DNA of 16,889 nucleotides from JACQGZ01 sp050695215 (GTDB taxonomy: Bacteria > Sysuimicrobiota > Sysuimicrobiia > Sysuimicrobiales > Humicultoraceae), in contig JBOGSD010000085.1 in NCBI GenBank assembly GCA_050695215.1, forward strand, positions 1 through 16,889, written 5' to 3'. Of the stretch, positions 1 through 6,440 are shown piece by piece. Each line of letters starts with the position of its first letter. The stretch's first letter is position 1. The notes beneath the pieces were generated by a model. That model was given only the letters and a program-made list of their open reading frames with translations. It had not been told where the DNA came from and ran no database searches. A program made the position numbers and the translations under genes.

Positions 1-389
1 TGTTCCAGTCGATGTATCCGAGAATGATCGAGATCCTCCAGCTGCTGGGGGCCAGCGGGATGATGGGACGTCCCACCCAGGCCGATCTGGAAGGGCCGCT
101 GGGGGCGGAGATTGCCCGGTACTATCAAGCGGCCCGCCTGGACGCTCCTGAGCGCGTCCGCCTCTTCCGGCTGGCCTGGGATCTTGCCCTCTCTTCCTTC
201 GGCTCCCGGCAGGTCATCTACGAGCGCTTTTTCTTCGGCGACCCGGTGCGCATGCAGATGGCCACCTTCGCCAACTATGATCGCAAACCGTACATGGAGA
301 GGGTAAAGGCGTTCCTGGCGAGAGACGCGCACGAGCCCGCCGCCGCCGCTCTCCAGCGCGACCGCGAACCCATCCGGACCAAAGAGTAG
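1..389 (+). CDS. hpaB: 4-hydroxyphenylacetate 3-monooxygenase, oxygenase component (C-terminal part)
   Basis: This is the 3' end of a gene that begins before the window. The reading frame is open from base 3 and the first visible residues are FQSM. The oxygenase uses reduced FAD and O2 to hydroxylate 4-hydroxyphenylacetate to homoprotocatechuate. The visible 128 residues match the C-terminal domain of the HpaB family: YPRMIEILQLLGASG, a loop with PTQADLEGPLG, then ERVRLFRLAWDLALSSFGSR, YERFFFGDPVRM and a closing PYMERV. The family is usually about 480-520 residues, so roughly a quarter is seen. The TAG stop abuts the GTG of the flavin reductase gene, which fits a two-component monooxygenase operon. 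A relative acting on another phenol cannot be excluded, but the dioxygenase two genes downstream supports 4-hydroxyphenylacetate. Confidence 0.9.
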   Translation, partial: FQSMYPRMIEILQLLGASGMMGRPTQADLEGPLGAEIARYYQAARLDAPERVRLFRLAWDLALSSFGSRQVIYERFFFGDPVRMQMATFANYDRKPYMERVKAFLARDAHEPAAAALQRDREPIRTKE

Positions 390-965
390 GTGGACGCATC
401 CGGCGGGACACCGGCGGCAGCCCCGAGCCCGGCGGAGTTCCGCCGCACCATGGGCCTCTTCGCCACGGGGGTGACCGTCGTGGCGGTGGACATCCCCGGC
501 GGGGTGCACGGGATGACTGCGAACGCGGTCTCCTCGGTGTCCCTGGAGCCGCTGCTGCTGCTCGTCTGCGTCGACCGCCGGGCGAAAATGCACGAACATC
601 TGTTGCCCGGCCGCATTTTTTCCGTCAACGTGCTGCGGGAGGAACAGGAGCCGCTCTCCCGCTACTTCGCGGGGTCCTGGCCGGCGCCGCATCCGCCCGA
701 GTTCCGCTTTCACCGCGGGGAGCACGGCCCGCGGCTGGTCGGCGCGCTGGCCGTCGCCGGCTGCCGGGTCGCGCGCGTGCTCGAAGGTGGCGATCACACG
801 ATCATGCTCGGCGAGGTGACCGCGCTGTCCGGAGGAGAACCCGGCCGGCCCTTGATCTTCTTCGCGGGGCGCTACCGCCATCTGGCCGAGGCGGACGAGT
901 ACGTCGGCGCCCCCGCCGATCCGTGGACGCACGAGTCGGTCCGCATCTTCCACGATGAGTCCTGA
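390..965 (+). CDS. hpaC: Flavin reductase component of the monooxygenase (HpaC-like)
   Basis: The 191-residue product belongs to the flavin reductase-like domain family. It supplies reduced FAD to the HpaB oxygenase, using NAD(P)H. The family hallmarks are visible: FRRTMGLFATGVTVV near residues 17-31, then GMTANAVSSVSLEPLLLLVC at 41-60, FSVNVL at 77-82, and a C-terminal PLIFFAGRYRHL. The GTG at 390 is preferred over the ATG at 450 because the conserved FRR segment precedes that ATG. The GTG follows directly on the hpaB stop, and only a weak AAAGAG lies upstream, so translational coupling is likely. The short N-terminal extension rich in Ala and Pro is not conserved in the family. Assignment to 4-hydroxyphenylacetate rests on its neighbours. 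Confidence 0.88.
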   Translation: MDASGGTPAAAPSPAEFRRTMGLFATGVTVVAVDIPGGVHGMTANAVSSVSLEPLLLLVCVDRRAKMHEHLLPGRIFSVNVLREEQEPLSRYFAGSWPAPHPPEFRFHRGEHGPRLVGALAVAGCRVARVLEGGDHTIMLGEVTALSGGEPGRPLIFFAGRYRHLAEADEYVGAPADPWTHESVRIFHDES

Positions 966-968
966 GTC

Positions 969-1982
969 ATGATCACGGCCAACATCCTCCGGGCCGCCCA
1001 CATCGAGTTCCGGGTCACCGACCTGGAGCGGGCCGCCGCCTTCTACGTCGAGTTGCTGGGTTTCGTCGAGACCGCGCGCGACCGGCGGCGCCTCTATCTC
1101 CGCGGGTATGAGGAGTGGCAGCATCACGGGCTCGTCCTCCGGCTGGCGGAGACCCCCGGGGTCGGCCACATCGCCTTCCGCGTGGCCACCCCGGGAGATC
1201 TGGAGCTCCTGGCGGCGTTGTCAGCGGCGGACGGGCTCCCTACGCGGTGGGTCGAGGGTGAAGAAGCGGGGCAGGGGAAGGCCCTGCGGGTGCAGGACCC
1301 GGGTGGGCTTCCCCTCGAGTTCTTCCACGAGATGGACCCGGCGGAGCGTCTCCTCCAGCGGTACGACCGTTACCGTGGTCCGGGGATCATGCGTCTCGAT
1401 CACTTCAACTGCCAGGTCCCCGACGTGGAGCCCCTGGCCGCCTGGTATCAGTCCACGCTCGGTTTTCACTGCTCCGAGCTGACCGAGACGGAGGAGACGC
1501 CCCCGCGCCCCTGGGCGACCTGGCTGCACCGCAAGCAGAACGTCCACGATCTCGCGTTGATGACCGGGACCGGGCCGCGCGTGCACCACGCCGGGTTCTG
1601 GCTCAGCGACGCTGCAGGGGTCACGCGCGCCGCCGACATCCTGGCCGCGGCCGGACGCACCGAAGCCATCGAGCGCGGCCCCGGCCGCCACGGCCTCGGG
1701 AACGCCTTCTTTCTCTATCTCCGTGATCCCGACGGCAACCGGATCGAGCTGTACACGGGCGACTATCTGATCGCCGACCCCGACTGGCCCACGATCAGAT
1801 GGAAACTCAACGATCCGCGCCGCGCAACGCTGTGGGGCGCGATGGCCCCACGGTCGTGGTTTGACGAGGCCTCGGCGGTGGAGTCCGTGACGGACGGATC
1901 CTTCCTTCCGCTGCGGTCGCCGGCCATGGCCGACCGCCCTGCCGCGGTCGCCTCCGACCCGCCCGCCGTCCCGCCCCGTTAG
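969..1982 (+). CDS. hpaD: Homoprotocatechuate (3,4-dihydroxyphenylacetate) 2,3-dioxygenase
   Basis: This is a 337-residue type I extradiol dioxygenase made of two vicinal-oxygen-chelate (VOC) modules, residues about 7-120 and 140-265. It cleaves the ring of homoprotocatechuate. The metal ligands are H145 (LDHFN), H207 (RVHHAGF) and E260 (NRIELY). H193, H241 and Y250 fall at the same spacing (offset 7) as His200, His248 and Tyr257 of the well-studied Brevibacterium fuscum enzyme as I recall its numbering, so the active site looks complete. Further family signatures are ERGPGRHG and YLRDPDGNRIELYTGDY. The last 35 residues are Pro/Ala-rich and probably disordered. It starts 3 bases after hpaC and lacks a clear Shine-Dalgarno sequence. 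The product would be 5-carboxymethyl-2-hydroxymuconate semialdehyde; no downstream meta-cleavage genes are in view. Confidence 0.92.
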   Translation: MITANILRAAHIEFRVTDLERAAAFYVELLGFVETARDRRRLYLRGYEEWQHHGLVLRLAETPGVGHIAFRVATPGDLELLAALSAADGLPTRWVEGEEAGQGKALRVQDPGGLPLEFFHEMDPAERLLQRYDRYRGPGIMRLDHFNCQVPDVEPLAAWYQSTLGFHCSELTETEETPPRPWATWLHRKQNVHDLALMTGTGPRVHHAGFWLSDAAGVTRAADILAAAGRTEAIERGPGRHGLGNAFFLYLRDPDGNRIELYTGDYLIADPDWPTIRWKLNDPRRATLWGAMAPRSWFDEASAVESVTDGSFLPLRSPAMADRPAAVASDPPAVPPR

Positions 1983-1994
1983 GACGCGCCGGCC

Positions 1995-2180
1995 GTGAGC
2001 GAGTTGGATCAGGCGACCCTTGACGCTCTCCTCCGGTCCCAGGGGGTCGCCCTCGATGCGCCGGCCCTCCGCGCTGCCGCCGAGTGGGTGCGGGTCTGGG
2101 CGCGGGAATGGAGGAGAGTCCAGGATCTCGACCTTGGGGAGGAGGACCTGCCGGCGCCTCTGTGGTGCTGGCCTCCGTGA
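1995..2180 (+). CDS. Small AtzG/GatC-like amidase partner
   Basis: The 61-residue product starts at GTG 1995, 12 bases after hpaD, and its TGA overlaps the GTG of the amidase gene (2177-2180). The sequence has a predicted amphipathic helical first half (residues 3-42, rich in L, A, R and E) and an acidic, Pro-containing tail ending LGEEDLPAPLWCWPP. This layout resembles the small AtzG family (DUF4089-type) and the GatC subunit. Those proteins wrap around amidase-signature enzymes such as AtzE or GatA and stabilise them. Position, size and coupling support that role. The sequence is too short for certainty without a profile search. Confidence 0.65.
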   Translation: MSELDQATLDALLRSQGVALDAPALRAAAEWVRVWAREWRRVQDLDLGEEDLPAPLWCWPP

Positions 2181-3568
2181 GCGAGACCCTGGCCGGCCTC
2201 GCCGGAGCGATCCGCGCCGGGCGGCGTTCCCCGGTGGCGCTGGTCGAGGGATGTCTCGCCCGCATCCGAGAGACCGAGCCACGGCTGCGCGCTTTTATCC
2301 GAGTTGAAGAAGCCTCCGCGCTGGCGGACGCGGCCGCCCGTGAGCGGGAGGCGCGCGACGGTCGGATCCGCGGTCCCCTGCACGGGATCCCCATCGCTGT
2401 CAAAGATCTCTTCGATCAAACCGGCCTCCCCACGACCGCGGGCGCCGCCATCCGCCGAGGGCACCGCGCCACGCTGACCGCCACCGCCGTGTGCCGGCTG
2501 CAGGACGCTGGAGCGGTCATCATCGGGCGAACCAACCTCCACGAGTTCGCCTTCGGCGTGACCTCCGTCAACCCGCACTTTGGCGCGGTCGGGAATCCGG
2601 CGAACCCCGATCATGTCGCCGGTGGATCGAGCGGAGGGTCCGGCGCGGCCGTGGCCGCGGGGTGCTGTCTTGCCGCCCTGGGGACCGACACCGGCGGCTC
2701 CATCCGCATCCCCGCGGCGCTCTGCGGCATCGCTGGGCTCAAGCCCACCTTCGGCCGGATCAGCCGGCACGGCGTCGTTCCCCTGGCCTGGTCGTTCGAC
2801 ACCGTCGGGCCGATGACGCGCACGGTCGCCGACGCCGCGCTGCTGCTGGAGGTGCTGGCGGGTCCCGAACCCGACGACCCCGTGACAGGGCGCCGCGGCG
2901 GATTTGCCGGACGCAGCGTCGGGCCGCCGGGCGCGTTTCGAGTGGGGCGTCTGCGCGGAGCCTTCTTCGAAGAAAAGACCGATCCCGAGGTCGGTGCCGC
3001 GCTCGAGCGGGCGGCCGAACTGCTGGCGCAGCAGGGCGGGCGCATCGGCGAGGCGCGCGTGGACGCGGTCGAGGCCGGCCAGGCCGCGCAGACCACGATC
3101 CTCTTCGCGGAGGCGGCCGCGTATCATCAGCGGGCCTATCCAGGACGATTGGCCGAATACGGCTCCGACGTACGCGAACTGCTGGCCGCGGGAGCCGCCC
3201 TCCCCGCCACCGCGTACGTCGAGGCGCAGCGGGTTCAGGCGGTGGTGATCGGGCAGGTGGGGCGTCTGCTGGAAGAGGCCGACGTGCTGCTCTGTCCCAC
3301 CGTGCCGGTCCCCGCCCCCAGGATCGACGAGGTGGATCCGGCGCGCGGCGAAGGCTGGCGCCAGGCCCGCGCGCCCTTGAGTCGTCTTACCCGGCTCTTC
3401 AACCTGACCGGCCTGCCCGCCGTCTCCGTGCCGGTGGGCCGCACCAGGGCGGGGTTGCCCATCGGAGCCCAGCTCGCGGCGGCCCCGGGGCAGGAAGCCA
3501 GGCTGCTGTCGATCGCGGGCGCGCTCGAAGCCGCCGTCGGCTGGGAGCTGCCGCCCCTACCCGCCTGA
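2177..3568 (+). CDS. Amidase-signature family hydrolase (AtzE-like)
   Basis: A 463-residue cytoplasmic amidase with the Lys-Ser-Ser catalytic triad: K76 in IAVKDLFD, cis-Ser S151 in AGGSSGGSG, and nucleophile S175 in GTDTGGSIRIP, the usual 24 residues after the cis-Ser. The substrate-binding and fold signatures GLKPTFGRIS and DTVGPMTRTVAD follow. GTG 2177 is chosen because the conserved N-terminus (LAGLAGAIRAGRRSPVALVE) begins there. The in-frame start at 2084 would add residues that only duplicate the small upstream gene in another frame. Length and the small partner upstream fit AtzE-type amidases better than GatA, and no gatB is seen. Beside the hpa genes it may release an aryl-acetic acid from an amide, or act on a ring-cleavage product; the substrate is unknown. 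Its 3' end overlaps the convergent kinase-like gene by 12 bases. Confidence 0.87.
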   Translation: MSETLAGLAGAIRAGRRSPVALVEGCLARIRETEPRLRAFIRVEEASALADAAAREREARDGRIRGPLHGIPIAVKDLFDQTGLPTTAGAAIRRGHRATLTATAVCRLQDAGAVIIGRTNLHEFAFGVTSVNPHFGAVGNPANPDHVAGGSSGGSGAAVAAGCCLAALGTDTGGSIRIPAALCGIAGLKPTFGRISRHGVVPLAWSFDTVGPMTRTVADAALLLEVLAGPEPDDPVTGRRGGFAGRSVGPPGAFRVGRLRGAFFEEKTDPEVGAALERAAELLAQQGGRIGEARVDAVEAGQAAQTTILFAEAAAYHQRAYPGRLAEYGSDVRELLAAGAALPATAYVEAQRVQAVVIGQVGRLLEEADVLLCPTVPVPAPRIDEVDPARGEGWRQARAPLSRLTRLFNLTGLPAVSVPVGRTRAGLPIGAQLAAAPGQEARLLSIAGALEAAVGWELPPLPA

Positions 3569-4405
3569 TTTCCCGCCCGCCCGGCGCAGCACCTCAAGCA
3601 GGCCGATCCGCGTCTCGGGATGGGGCCCCGGCGCGCCGAGGGTGTAGCAGCGCGCCGCCCGGAGGAGCCGCGCGAAGGCGGGAAAGGCCTCGGCCAGACG
3701 CTCGCGGTAGCGCATCGTGGACGGGTTCTCCGCCAGAGCCATCAGCGTGTCCGCGCGGGTCGCCGGCGCGAGCGGGGCCGCGGGGCGCGCCGGGTCGATC
3801 ACGACCAGACCCGCGAGGGGCAGCTCCGATGTGGCGCGATGGTCGGGAAGGTGGAAGCGCGTCTCGCCGTCCTCGGCGATCGTGCGGCCGGGGGGAAGTT
3901 CGCCCGTGGCTGTGAGCGTCCAGGGCTTGAGCGCCAGGGGCAGAGTAAAGGGCGCGACCGTGGCGCCGTCGGGATCCAGTAGGGCGATCTCGTCGGACAG
4001 ATAGAGGGCGCCTTCCCGCACCAGCACCCCCACGGTCGAGCTCTTCCCCGCCCCACTCCCGCCGACGAGCACCCACGCCCGCCCTTCGATGCCGACGACG
4101 CCGGCGTGTACGAACAGATGACTGCGGAGCAGGATCGTCGCGGCAGCGGTGACCTGGCCGACCAGGAGCGACAGCGATCCCCGTGGAGGGAGGGCGAGGG
4201 TCCACAGTTCTTCCCCGCCCACCGTCCCGCGGGCCCGGCCGCCGCGCCCCACCGCGACCTCGTGCGCCGGGAGGGGCTCCTCTAGGTAGACGCAGGCCAG
4301 TACCGAGGCCGCGGGGGCCACCAGCCGCTGTGGCCCGCGGAGGAGCACCTCCCACGATCCCATCCGGACGGTGAGGACGCCGCCCCGGCGGACCCTCAGA
4401 CCCAT
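3557..4405 (-). CDS. HPr kinase-like protein (HprK-related kinase of a PqqD-linked system)
   Basis: The 282-residue product resembles the catalytic domain of HPr kinase/phosphorylase. It has H100 in FVHAGVV, a Walker A loop GGSGAGKS at 115-122, and an acidic SDEIALLD at 137-144 that replaces the ADD motif of HprK. The N-terminal ~100 residues are a diverged accessory domain. ATG 4405 overlaps the pqqD-like stop by 10 bases; a longer frame open to 4567 would lie wholly inside pqqD. The PqqD-like gene upstream and the nucleotidyltransferase nearby match the gene set seen with HprK-related kinases of RiPP and lasso-peptide clusters, where a homologue (PadeK) phosphorylates the peptide. No HPr or sugar phosphotransferase gene is nearby, so a peptide or surface-protein substrate is more likely than HPr. 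The substrate is an inference. Confidence 0.78.
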   Translation of the reverse strand: MGLRVRRGGVLTVRMGSWEVLLRGPQRLVAPAASVLACVYLEEPLPAHEVAVGRGGRARGTVGGEELWTLALPPRGSLSLLVGQVTAAATILLRSHLFVHAGVVGIEGRAWVLVGGSGAGKSSTVGVLVREGALYLSDEIALLDPDGATVAPFTLPLALKPWTLTATGELPPGRTIAEDGETRFHLPDHRATSELPLAGLVVIDPARPAAPLAPATRADTLMALAENPSTMRYRERLAEAFPAFARLLRAARCYTLGAPGPHPETRIGLLEVLRRAGGKSGG

Positions 4406-4653
4406 CCCACGGCGGACCGCACCCAGCGGGCGCCCTCGGAACGGATCACGCCCGCATCGGCGAGGGAGAGCAGACTTTCGGTGACGCGCTCGATGGGGTC
4501 GCCCAGCGCGGCGGCGAGCGTCTCCGTGTCGCGCCCATCGCACGCCTCCCAGACCCGCAGCGTCCACGGGTCCAGGTGAAAGAGACGGGCCGAGGCCGGA
4601 TCCAGCAGGATGACCTCGCCGTCGAGCCGCGTCCCCAGCAGGGACGGGTTCAC
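4396..4653 (-). CDS. PqqD-family peptide-recognition protein
   Basis: The 85-residue product has the small winged-helix fold signature of PqqD/RRE proteins: a first strand pair (DGEVILLDPASARLFHLD), then TLRVWEACDG, and a helical end (ETLAAAL, VTESLLSLADAGVI). PqqD-type domains bind the leader of a precursor peptide and present it to a modifying enzyme. GTG 4653 is used because it overlaps the sortase TGA (4650-4653) and the conserved domain starts at once. The frame continues upstream to 4725, but only inside sortase coding sequence. The kinase-like gene follows with a 10-base overlap, so the two are almost certainly made together. NCBI uses the name 'HPr-rel-A system PqqD family' for similar pairs. 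Confidence 0.8.
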   Translation of the reverse strand: MNPSLLGTRLDGEVILLDPASARLFHLDPWTLRVWEACDGRDTETLAAALGDPIERVTESLLSLADAGVIRSEGARWVRSAVGWV

Positions 4654-5303
4654 GGCGTAGGCGTCACCGAGGCCAGGGTGCCAATGACGACGAGGCGTCG
4701 GGCGGCGCTGTAGACCGGCGTGCAAGAGACGAGGGCGATACGCTGGCGACCCGTTCCCTCCAGGATGTCGACCCGGTCAGGCGTGACTACCTCCGAGCGG
4801 GAGACGGCGTAGGTAAAGCGGCGTCCCTGGTAGTCCAGGTGCATGAGGTCGCCCGGCCGCAGCGCGTTCAGGCGGAAGAAGGGCGCCCCGTACGTGGTGC
4901 GGTGTCCGGCGATGCCGACCATTCCTGGGCCCCCCGGCAGCGAGGTCCACGAGATGTGGCCGGCGCCGTAACGGCGCAGATTCTCGGGGTGCGCTCCGGG
5001 AGGCACGGCGCGCCGGAGGCCGATGCGTGGGATCGTGAGCAGCAGAGCCGGCCTGGCCGGAGCGTGAGCCGCCGCCGGAGGAAGCGCCCGCGCCGCGGCC
5101 TGCGCCCCCACCGGGTTCGCCAGCCCATCCCAGGCCGCCAGTGCCGCTGTCTGGGCCGGAGCAACCGCCAGCGCCGTGTAGGCGACCCAGCCCGCCGGGG
5201 AGACCAACAAGAGGACGCCCGTGACGATGAGGATGTTGGCGACGACGCGGAGGCGCCGCGCCCGCCGGAGGTTGACCGGACGGCGATCGTGCCAGATCAG
5301 CAC
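4650..5303 (-). CDS. Class E-like sortase
   Basis: The 217-residue membrane-anchored transpeptidase has a basic N-terminus (RRARRLR), one membrane helix at about residues 20-45, an Ala-rich linker and a sortase domain from LLTIPRIGLRRAV. The catalytic residues are H134 in AGHRTTYGAPFFRL, C194 in LVSCTP and an Arg in SAARRLVV (202 or 203). The HRTTYGAPF and LRPGD segments are typical of class E enzymes, which join surface proteins to the cell wall. GTG 5303 lies 7 bases after the stop of the upstream Pro-rich protein. The frame is open to 5624, but that stretch overlaps the upstream gene in another frame and looks like a shadow. An ATG at 5402 is a less likely start. The upstream gene is the obvious substrate candidate. 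Confidence 0.85.
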   Translation of the reverse strand: MLIWHDRRPVNLRRARRLRVVANILIVTGVLLLVSPAGWVAYTALAVAPAQTAALAAWDGLANPVGAQAAARALPPAAAHAPARPALLLTIPRIGLRRAVPPGAHPENLRRYGAGHISWTSLPGGPGMVGIAGHRTTYGAPFFRLNALRPGDLMHLDYQGRRFTYAVSRSEVVTPDRVDILEGTGRQRIALVSCTPVYSAARRLVVIGTLASVTPTP

Positions 5304-5310
5304 GCGGGAG

Positions 5311-5829
5311 TCACCAGGGCCGGGTCTTCCGTCGGAGCAGCCAGCCGGCGGCCGTGAGGGCCAGCCCGGCGCTGAAAGGAATCCAAAGCATCGCGCCTCC
5401 ATACGGCAGCGCCTGCCCGGTCGGGGCCGCCGCCTGCGTCGCGGCCACCACCGGCGGCACAGGGGTGACTGGAGCGCGAGGGAGGGCCGGAAGCACAATG
5501 GGCGTGACGCGGGCGGTCGGTGCCGCGGGGGGAGCAGCGGTGGGGAGGGCGAGAGCCTGGGGGGTAGGTGTTGGAGCCGGAACTGGCGTCGGAGCAGCGG
5601 GAGTCGGGGCGGGAGTGGGCGCACTCTCTGCGGTCTGCACGGTCGGCGCCGGCGTGGGAGTGGGCTGAGCCACGAGGATCGGTGCGACCCCCAAGAACGG
5701 CAGCAAGATCAAGATGATGGGGATGATGGGTCCCGGTCCTCCACCGCCGGGAGGCGGAAGGGGAGGCGGAGGCGGGACCGGCGAGAGAGCGGTCGCGCCG
5801 TCGCTCAGCGGGATCAGCGCAATCTTCAT
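5311..5829 (-). CDS. Pro/Thr/Ala-rich surface protein with C-terminal sorting signal
   Basis: The 172-residue protein is probably the sortase substrate. Residues 1-17 hold KIALIPLSDGATALSP. Then come a Pro/Gly tract (18-34), a hydrophobic segment (about 35-55), a long Pro/Thr/Ala stalk (55-140), LPYGG at 141-145, a second hydrophobic stretch (147-164) and a basic RRK tail, which is the layout of a cell-wall sorting signal. LPYGG differs from the LPxTG and LAxTG signals by Gly in place of Thr. ATG 5829 has AGGAA about 6 bases upstream. The sortase gene follows 7 bases downstream. The N-terminus and first hydrophobic segment resemble those of the small protein at 5972-6289. The stalk is low-complexity, so database matches there would be uninformative. 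Confidence 0.72.
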   Translation of the reverse strand: MKIALIPLSDGATALSPVPPPPPLPPPGGGGPGPIIPIILILLPFLGVAPILVAQPTPTPAPTVQTAESAPTPAPTPAAPTPVPAPTPTPQALALPTAAPPAAPTARVTPIVLPALPRAPVTPVPPVVAATQAAAPTGQALPYGGAMLWIPFSAGLALTAAGWLLRRKTRPW

Positions 5830-5861
5830 GAAGTTCCTAACGAAACCCTCAGCATTGGGAT

Positions 5862-5891
5862 CCTATATCTTTACCCGGGGGGCGATGGCAA
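5862..5891 (-). promoter_or_regulatory. Putative promoter of the Pro-rich protein and sortase genes
   Basis: Read on the - strand, TTGCCA (5891-5886) matches 5 of 6 bases of the -35 consensus. It is followed after 16-18 bases by overlapping AT-rich -10 candidates (GATATA or TATAGG, within 5869-5862). Transcription would begin near 5855, giving a leader of about 26 bases with AGGAA before ATG 5829. This stretch is unusually AT-rich for the window. It would let the Pro-rich protein, sortase, PqqD-like and kinase-like genes be transcribed separately from the gene at 5972-6289. Confidence 0.45.
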
Positions 5892-5916
5892 CACCTGCAC
5901 GCCGTGAATCACGAGG

Positions 5917-5940
5917 CCCGGAGCGGCTCCACGCTCCAGG
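5917..5940 (-). other. Stem-loop between the two small surface-protein genes
   Basis: CCCGGAGCG and CGCTCCAGG pair across a 6-base loop, giving 9 base pairs with one G-T wobble. It lies 32 bases after the stop of the gene at 5972-6289 and upstream of the next promoter. No T-run follows on the - strand, so it is not a classical terminator. It could protect or end the first transcript. Confidence 0.35.
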
Positions 5941-5971
5941 CCGTCACTCCAAAGGTCTGGCGTTGCGGCGC

Positions 5972-6289
5972 TTATTCCGCCACGAAGCTCCCGAGTTTCA
6001 CTTTGCTGGTGGTCAATTCACCGTCCCCCGGTTGCACCTGCGGCTGAACCTGCTGCTGCTGATCGTCCGGCGAGGCGACGATAGCCGGGATGCCGATGCC
6101 AAGGGCGAGCAGGAGGAGGCCGATCAGACCAATGCCGCCCAGCCCTCCCGATGCTCCACCCCCGCCGCTGGGCAAAGTCCCGCCACCACTGGGCGGGGTG
6201 CTGCCGCCACTCTGCTCCGGCGACAAGAGCTCAACGCCTGCAATAGGAATTGTCGCGACACGCAAGCCCACCCCAAAGCCCTTTGGCAT
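5972..6289 (-). CDS. Small Gly-rich single-pass membrane protein, paralogue of the neighbouring Pro-rich protein
   Basis: The 105-residue protein is of unknown function. Residues 10-24 contain RVATIPIAGVELLSP, followed by a Ser/Gly/Pro-rich tract (25-49), one hydrophobic helix (50-72, mostly Gly, Ile and Leu) ending IPAIVASP, a QQQQVQPQVQP segment, and a polar tail. The same order (K/R-V/I-A-x-I-P-I/L, LSP, Gly/Pro tract, helix, then IVA or LVA before a Pro) occurs in the protein at 5311-5829, so the two look like divergent paralogues. This one lacks a sorting signal. ATG 6289 has a strong AAAGGGGGT upstream and a likely promoter at 6314-6342. It may be a membrane or peptide substrate of the PqqD/kinase pair; nothing identifies it directly. 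Confidence 0.68.
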   Translation of the reverse strand: MPKGFGVGLRVATIPIAGVELLSPEQSGGSTPPSGGGTLPSGGGGASGGLGGIGLIGLLLLALGIGIPAIVASPDDQQQQVQPQVQPGDGELTTSKVKLGSFVAE

Positions 6290-6313
6290 GATTGGACCCC
6301 CTTTGGCTCCCAG

Positions 6314-6342
6314 AGTCTACGGCCGCGCCTTTCCCGGCGCAA
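6314..6342 (-). promoter_or_regulatory. Putative promoter of the small membrane protein gene
   Basis: On the - strand TTGCGC (6342-6337) and TAGACT (6319-6314) are separated by 17 bases. The predicted start near 6307 leaves a leader of about 18 bases that contains the strong ribosome site before ATG 6289. The same -35 hexamer and a nearly identical -10 (TACACT) occur upstream of gnd, which strengthens both calls. Confidence 0.5.
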
Positions 6343-6440
6343 TATGTCGAACTACAGATAGTGGCTTGGCAAAAAGGAGATAAGAAGGGGCGCCGGGGAC
6401 GGCAGGGAGGCCTCCCCGCCCGCGGGAATATGAAATCCCG
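6343..6440. other. Non-coding stretch with orphan ribosome site and palindromes
   Basis: No gene is supported here. On the + strand AAAAAGGAGATAAG (6371-6384) looks like a strong Shine-Dalgarno sequence, but no start codon sits at the right distance. GGGAGGCCTCCC (6405-6416) is a perfect 12-base palindrome. CGGGA (6423-6427) pairs with TCCCG (6436-6440) across 8 bases. It lies between the divergent small-protein promoter and the truncated permease, so it may be the 5' remains of a lost + strand operon. Confidence 0.4.

Noticed and set aside
2084..2176. Longer amidase start
   Set aside because: It overlaps the small AtzG-like gene in another frame, and family similarity starts after GTG 2177.
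3557..4405. True HPr kinase controlling sugar uptake
   Set aside because: No HPr or phosphotransferase genes, an altered acidic motif, and tight coupling to a PqqD-like gene point to another substrate.
5304..5624. Longer sortase start inside the Pro-rich gene
   Set aside because: The added residues are Pro/Arg-rich shadow sequence; GTG 5303 directly precedes the basic N-terminus and membrane helix.
5500..5680. G-rich repeats resembling a minisatellite
   Set aside because: They encode the Pro/Thr/Ala stalk; repetition is at the residue level with no exact longer unit.
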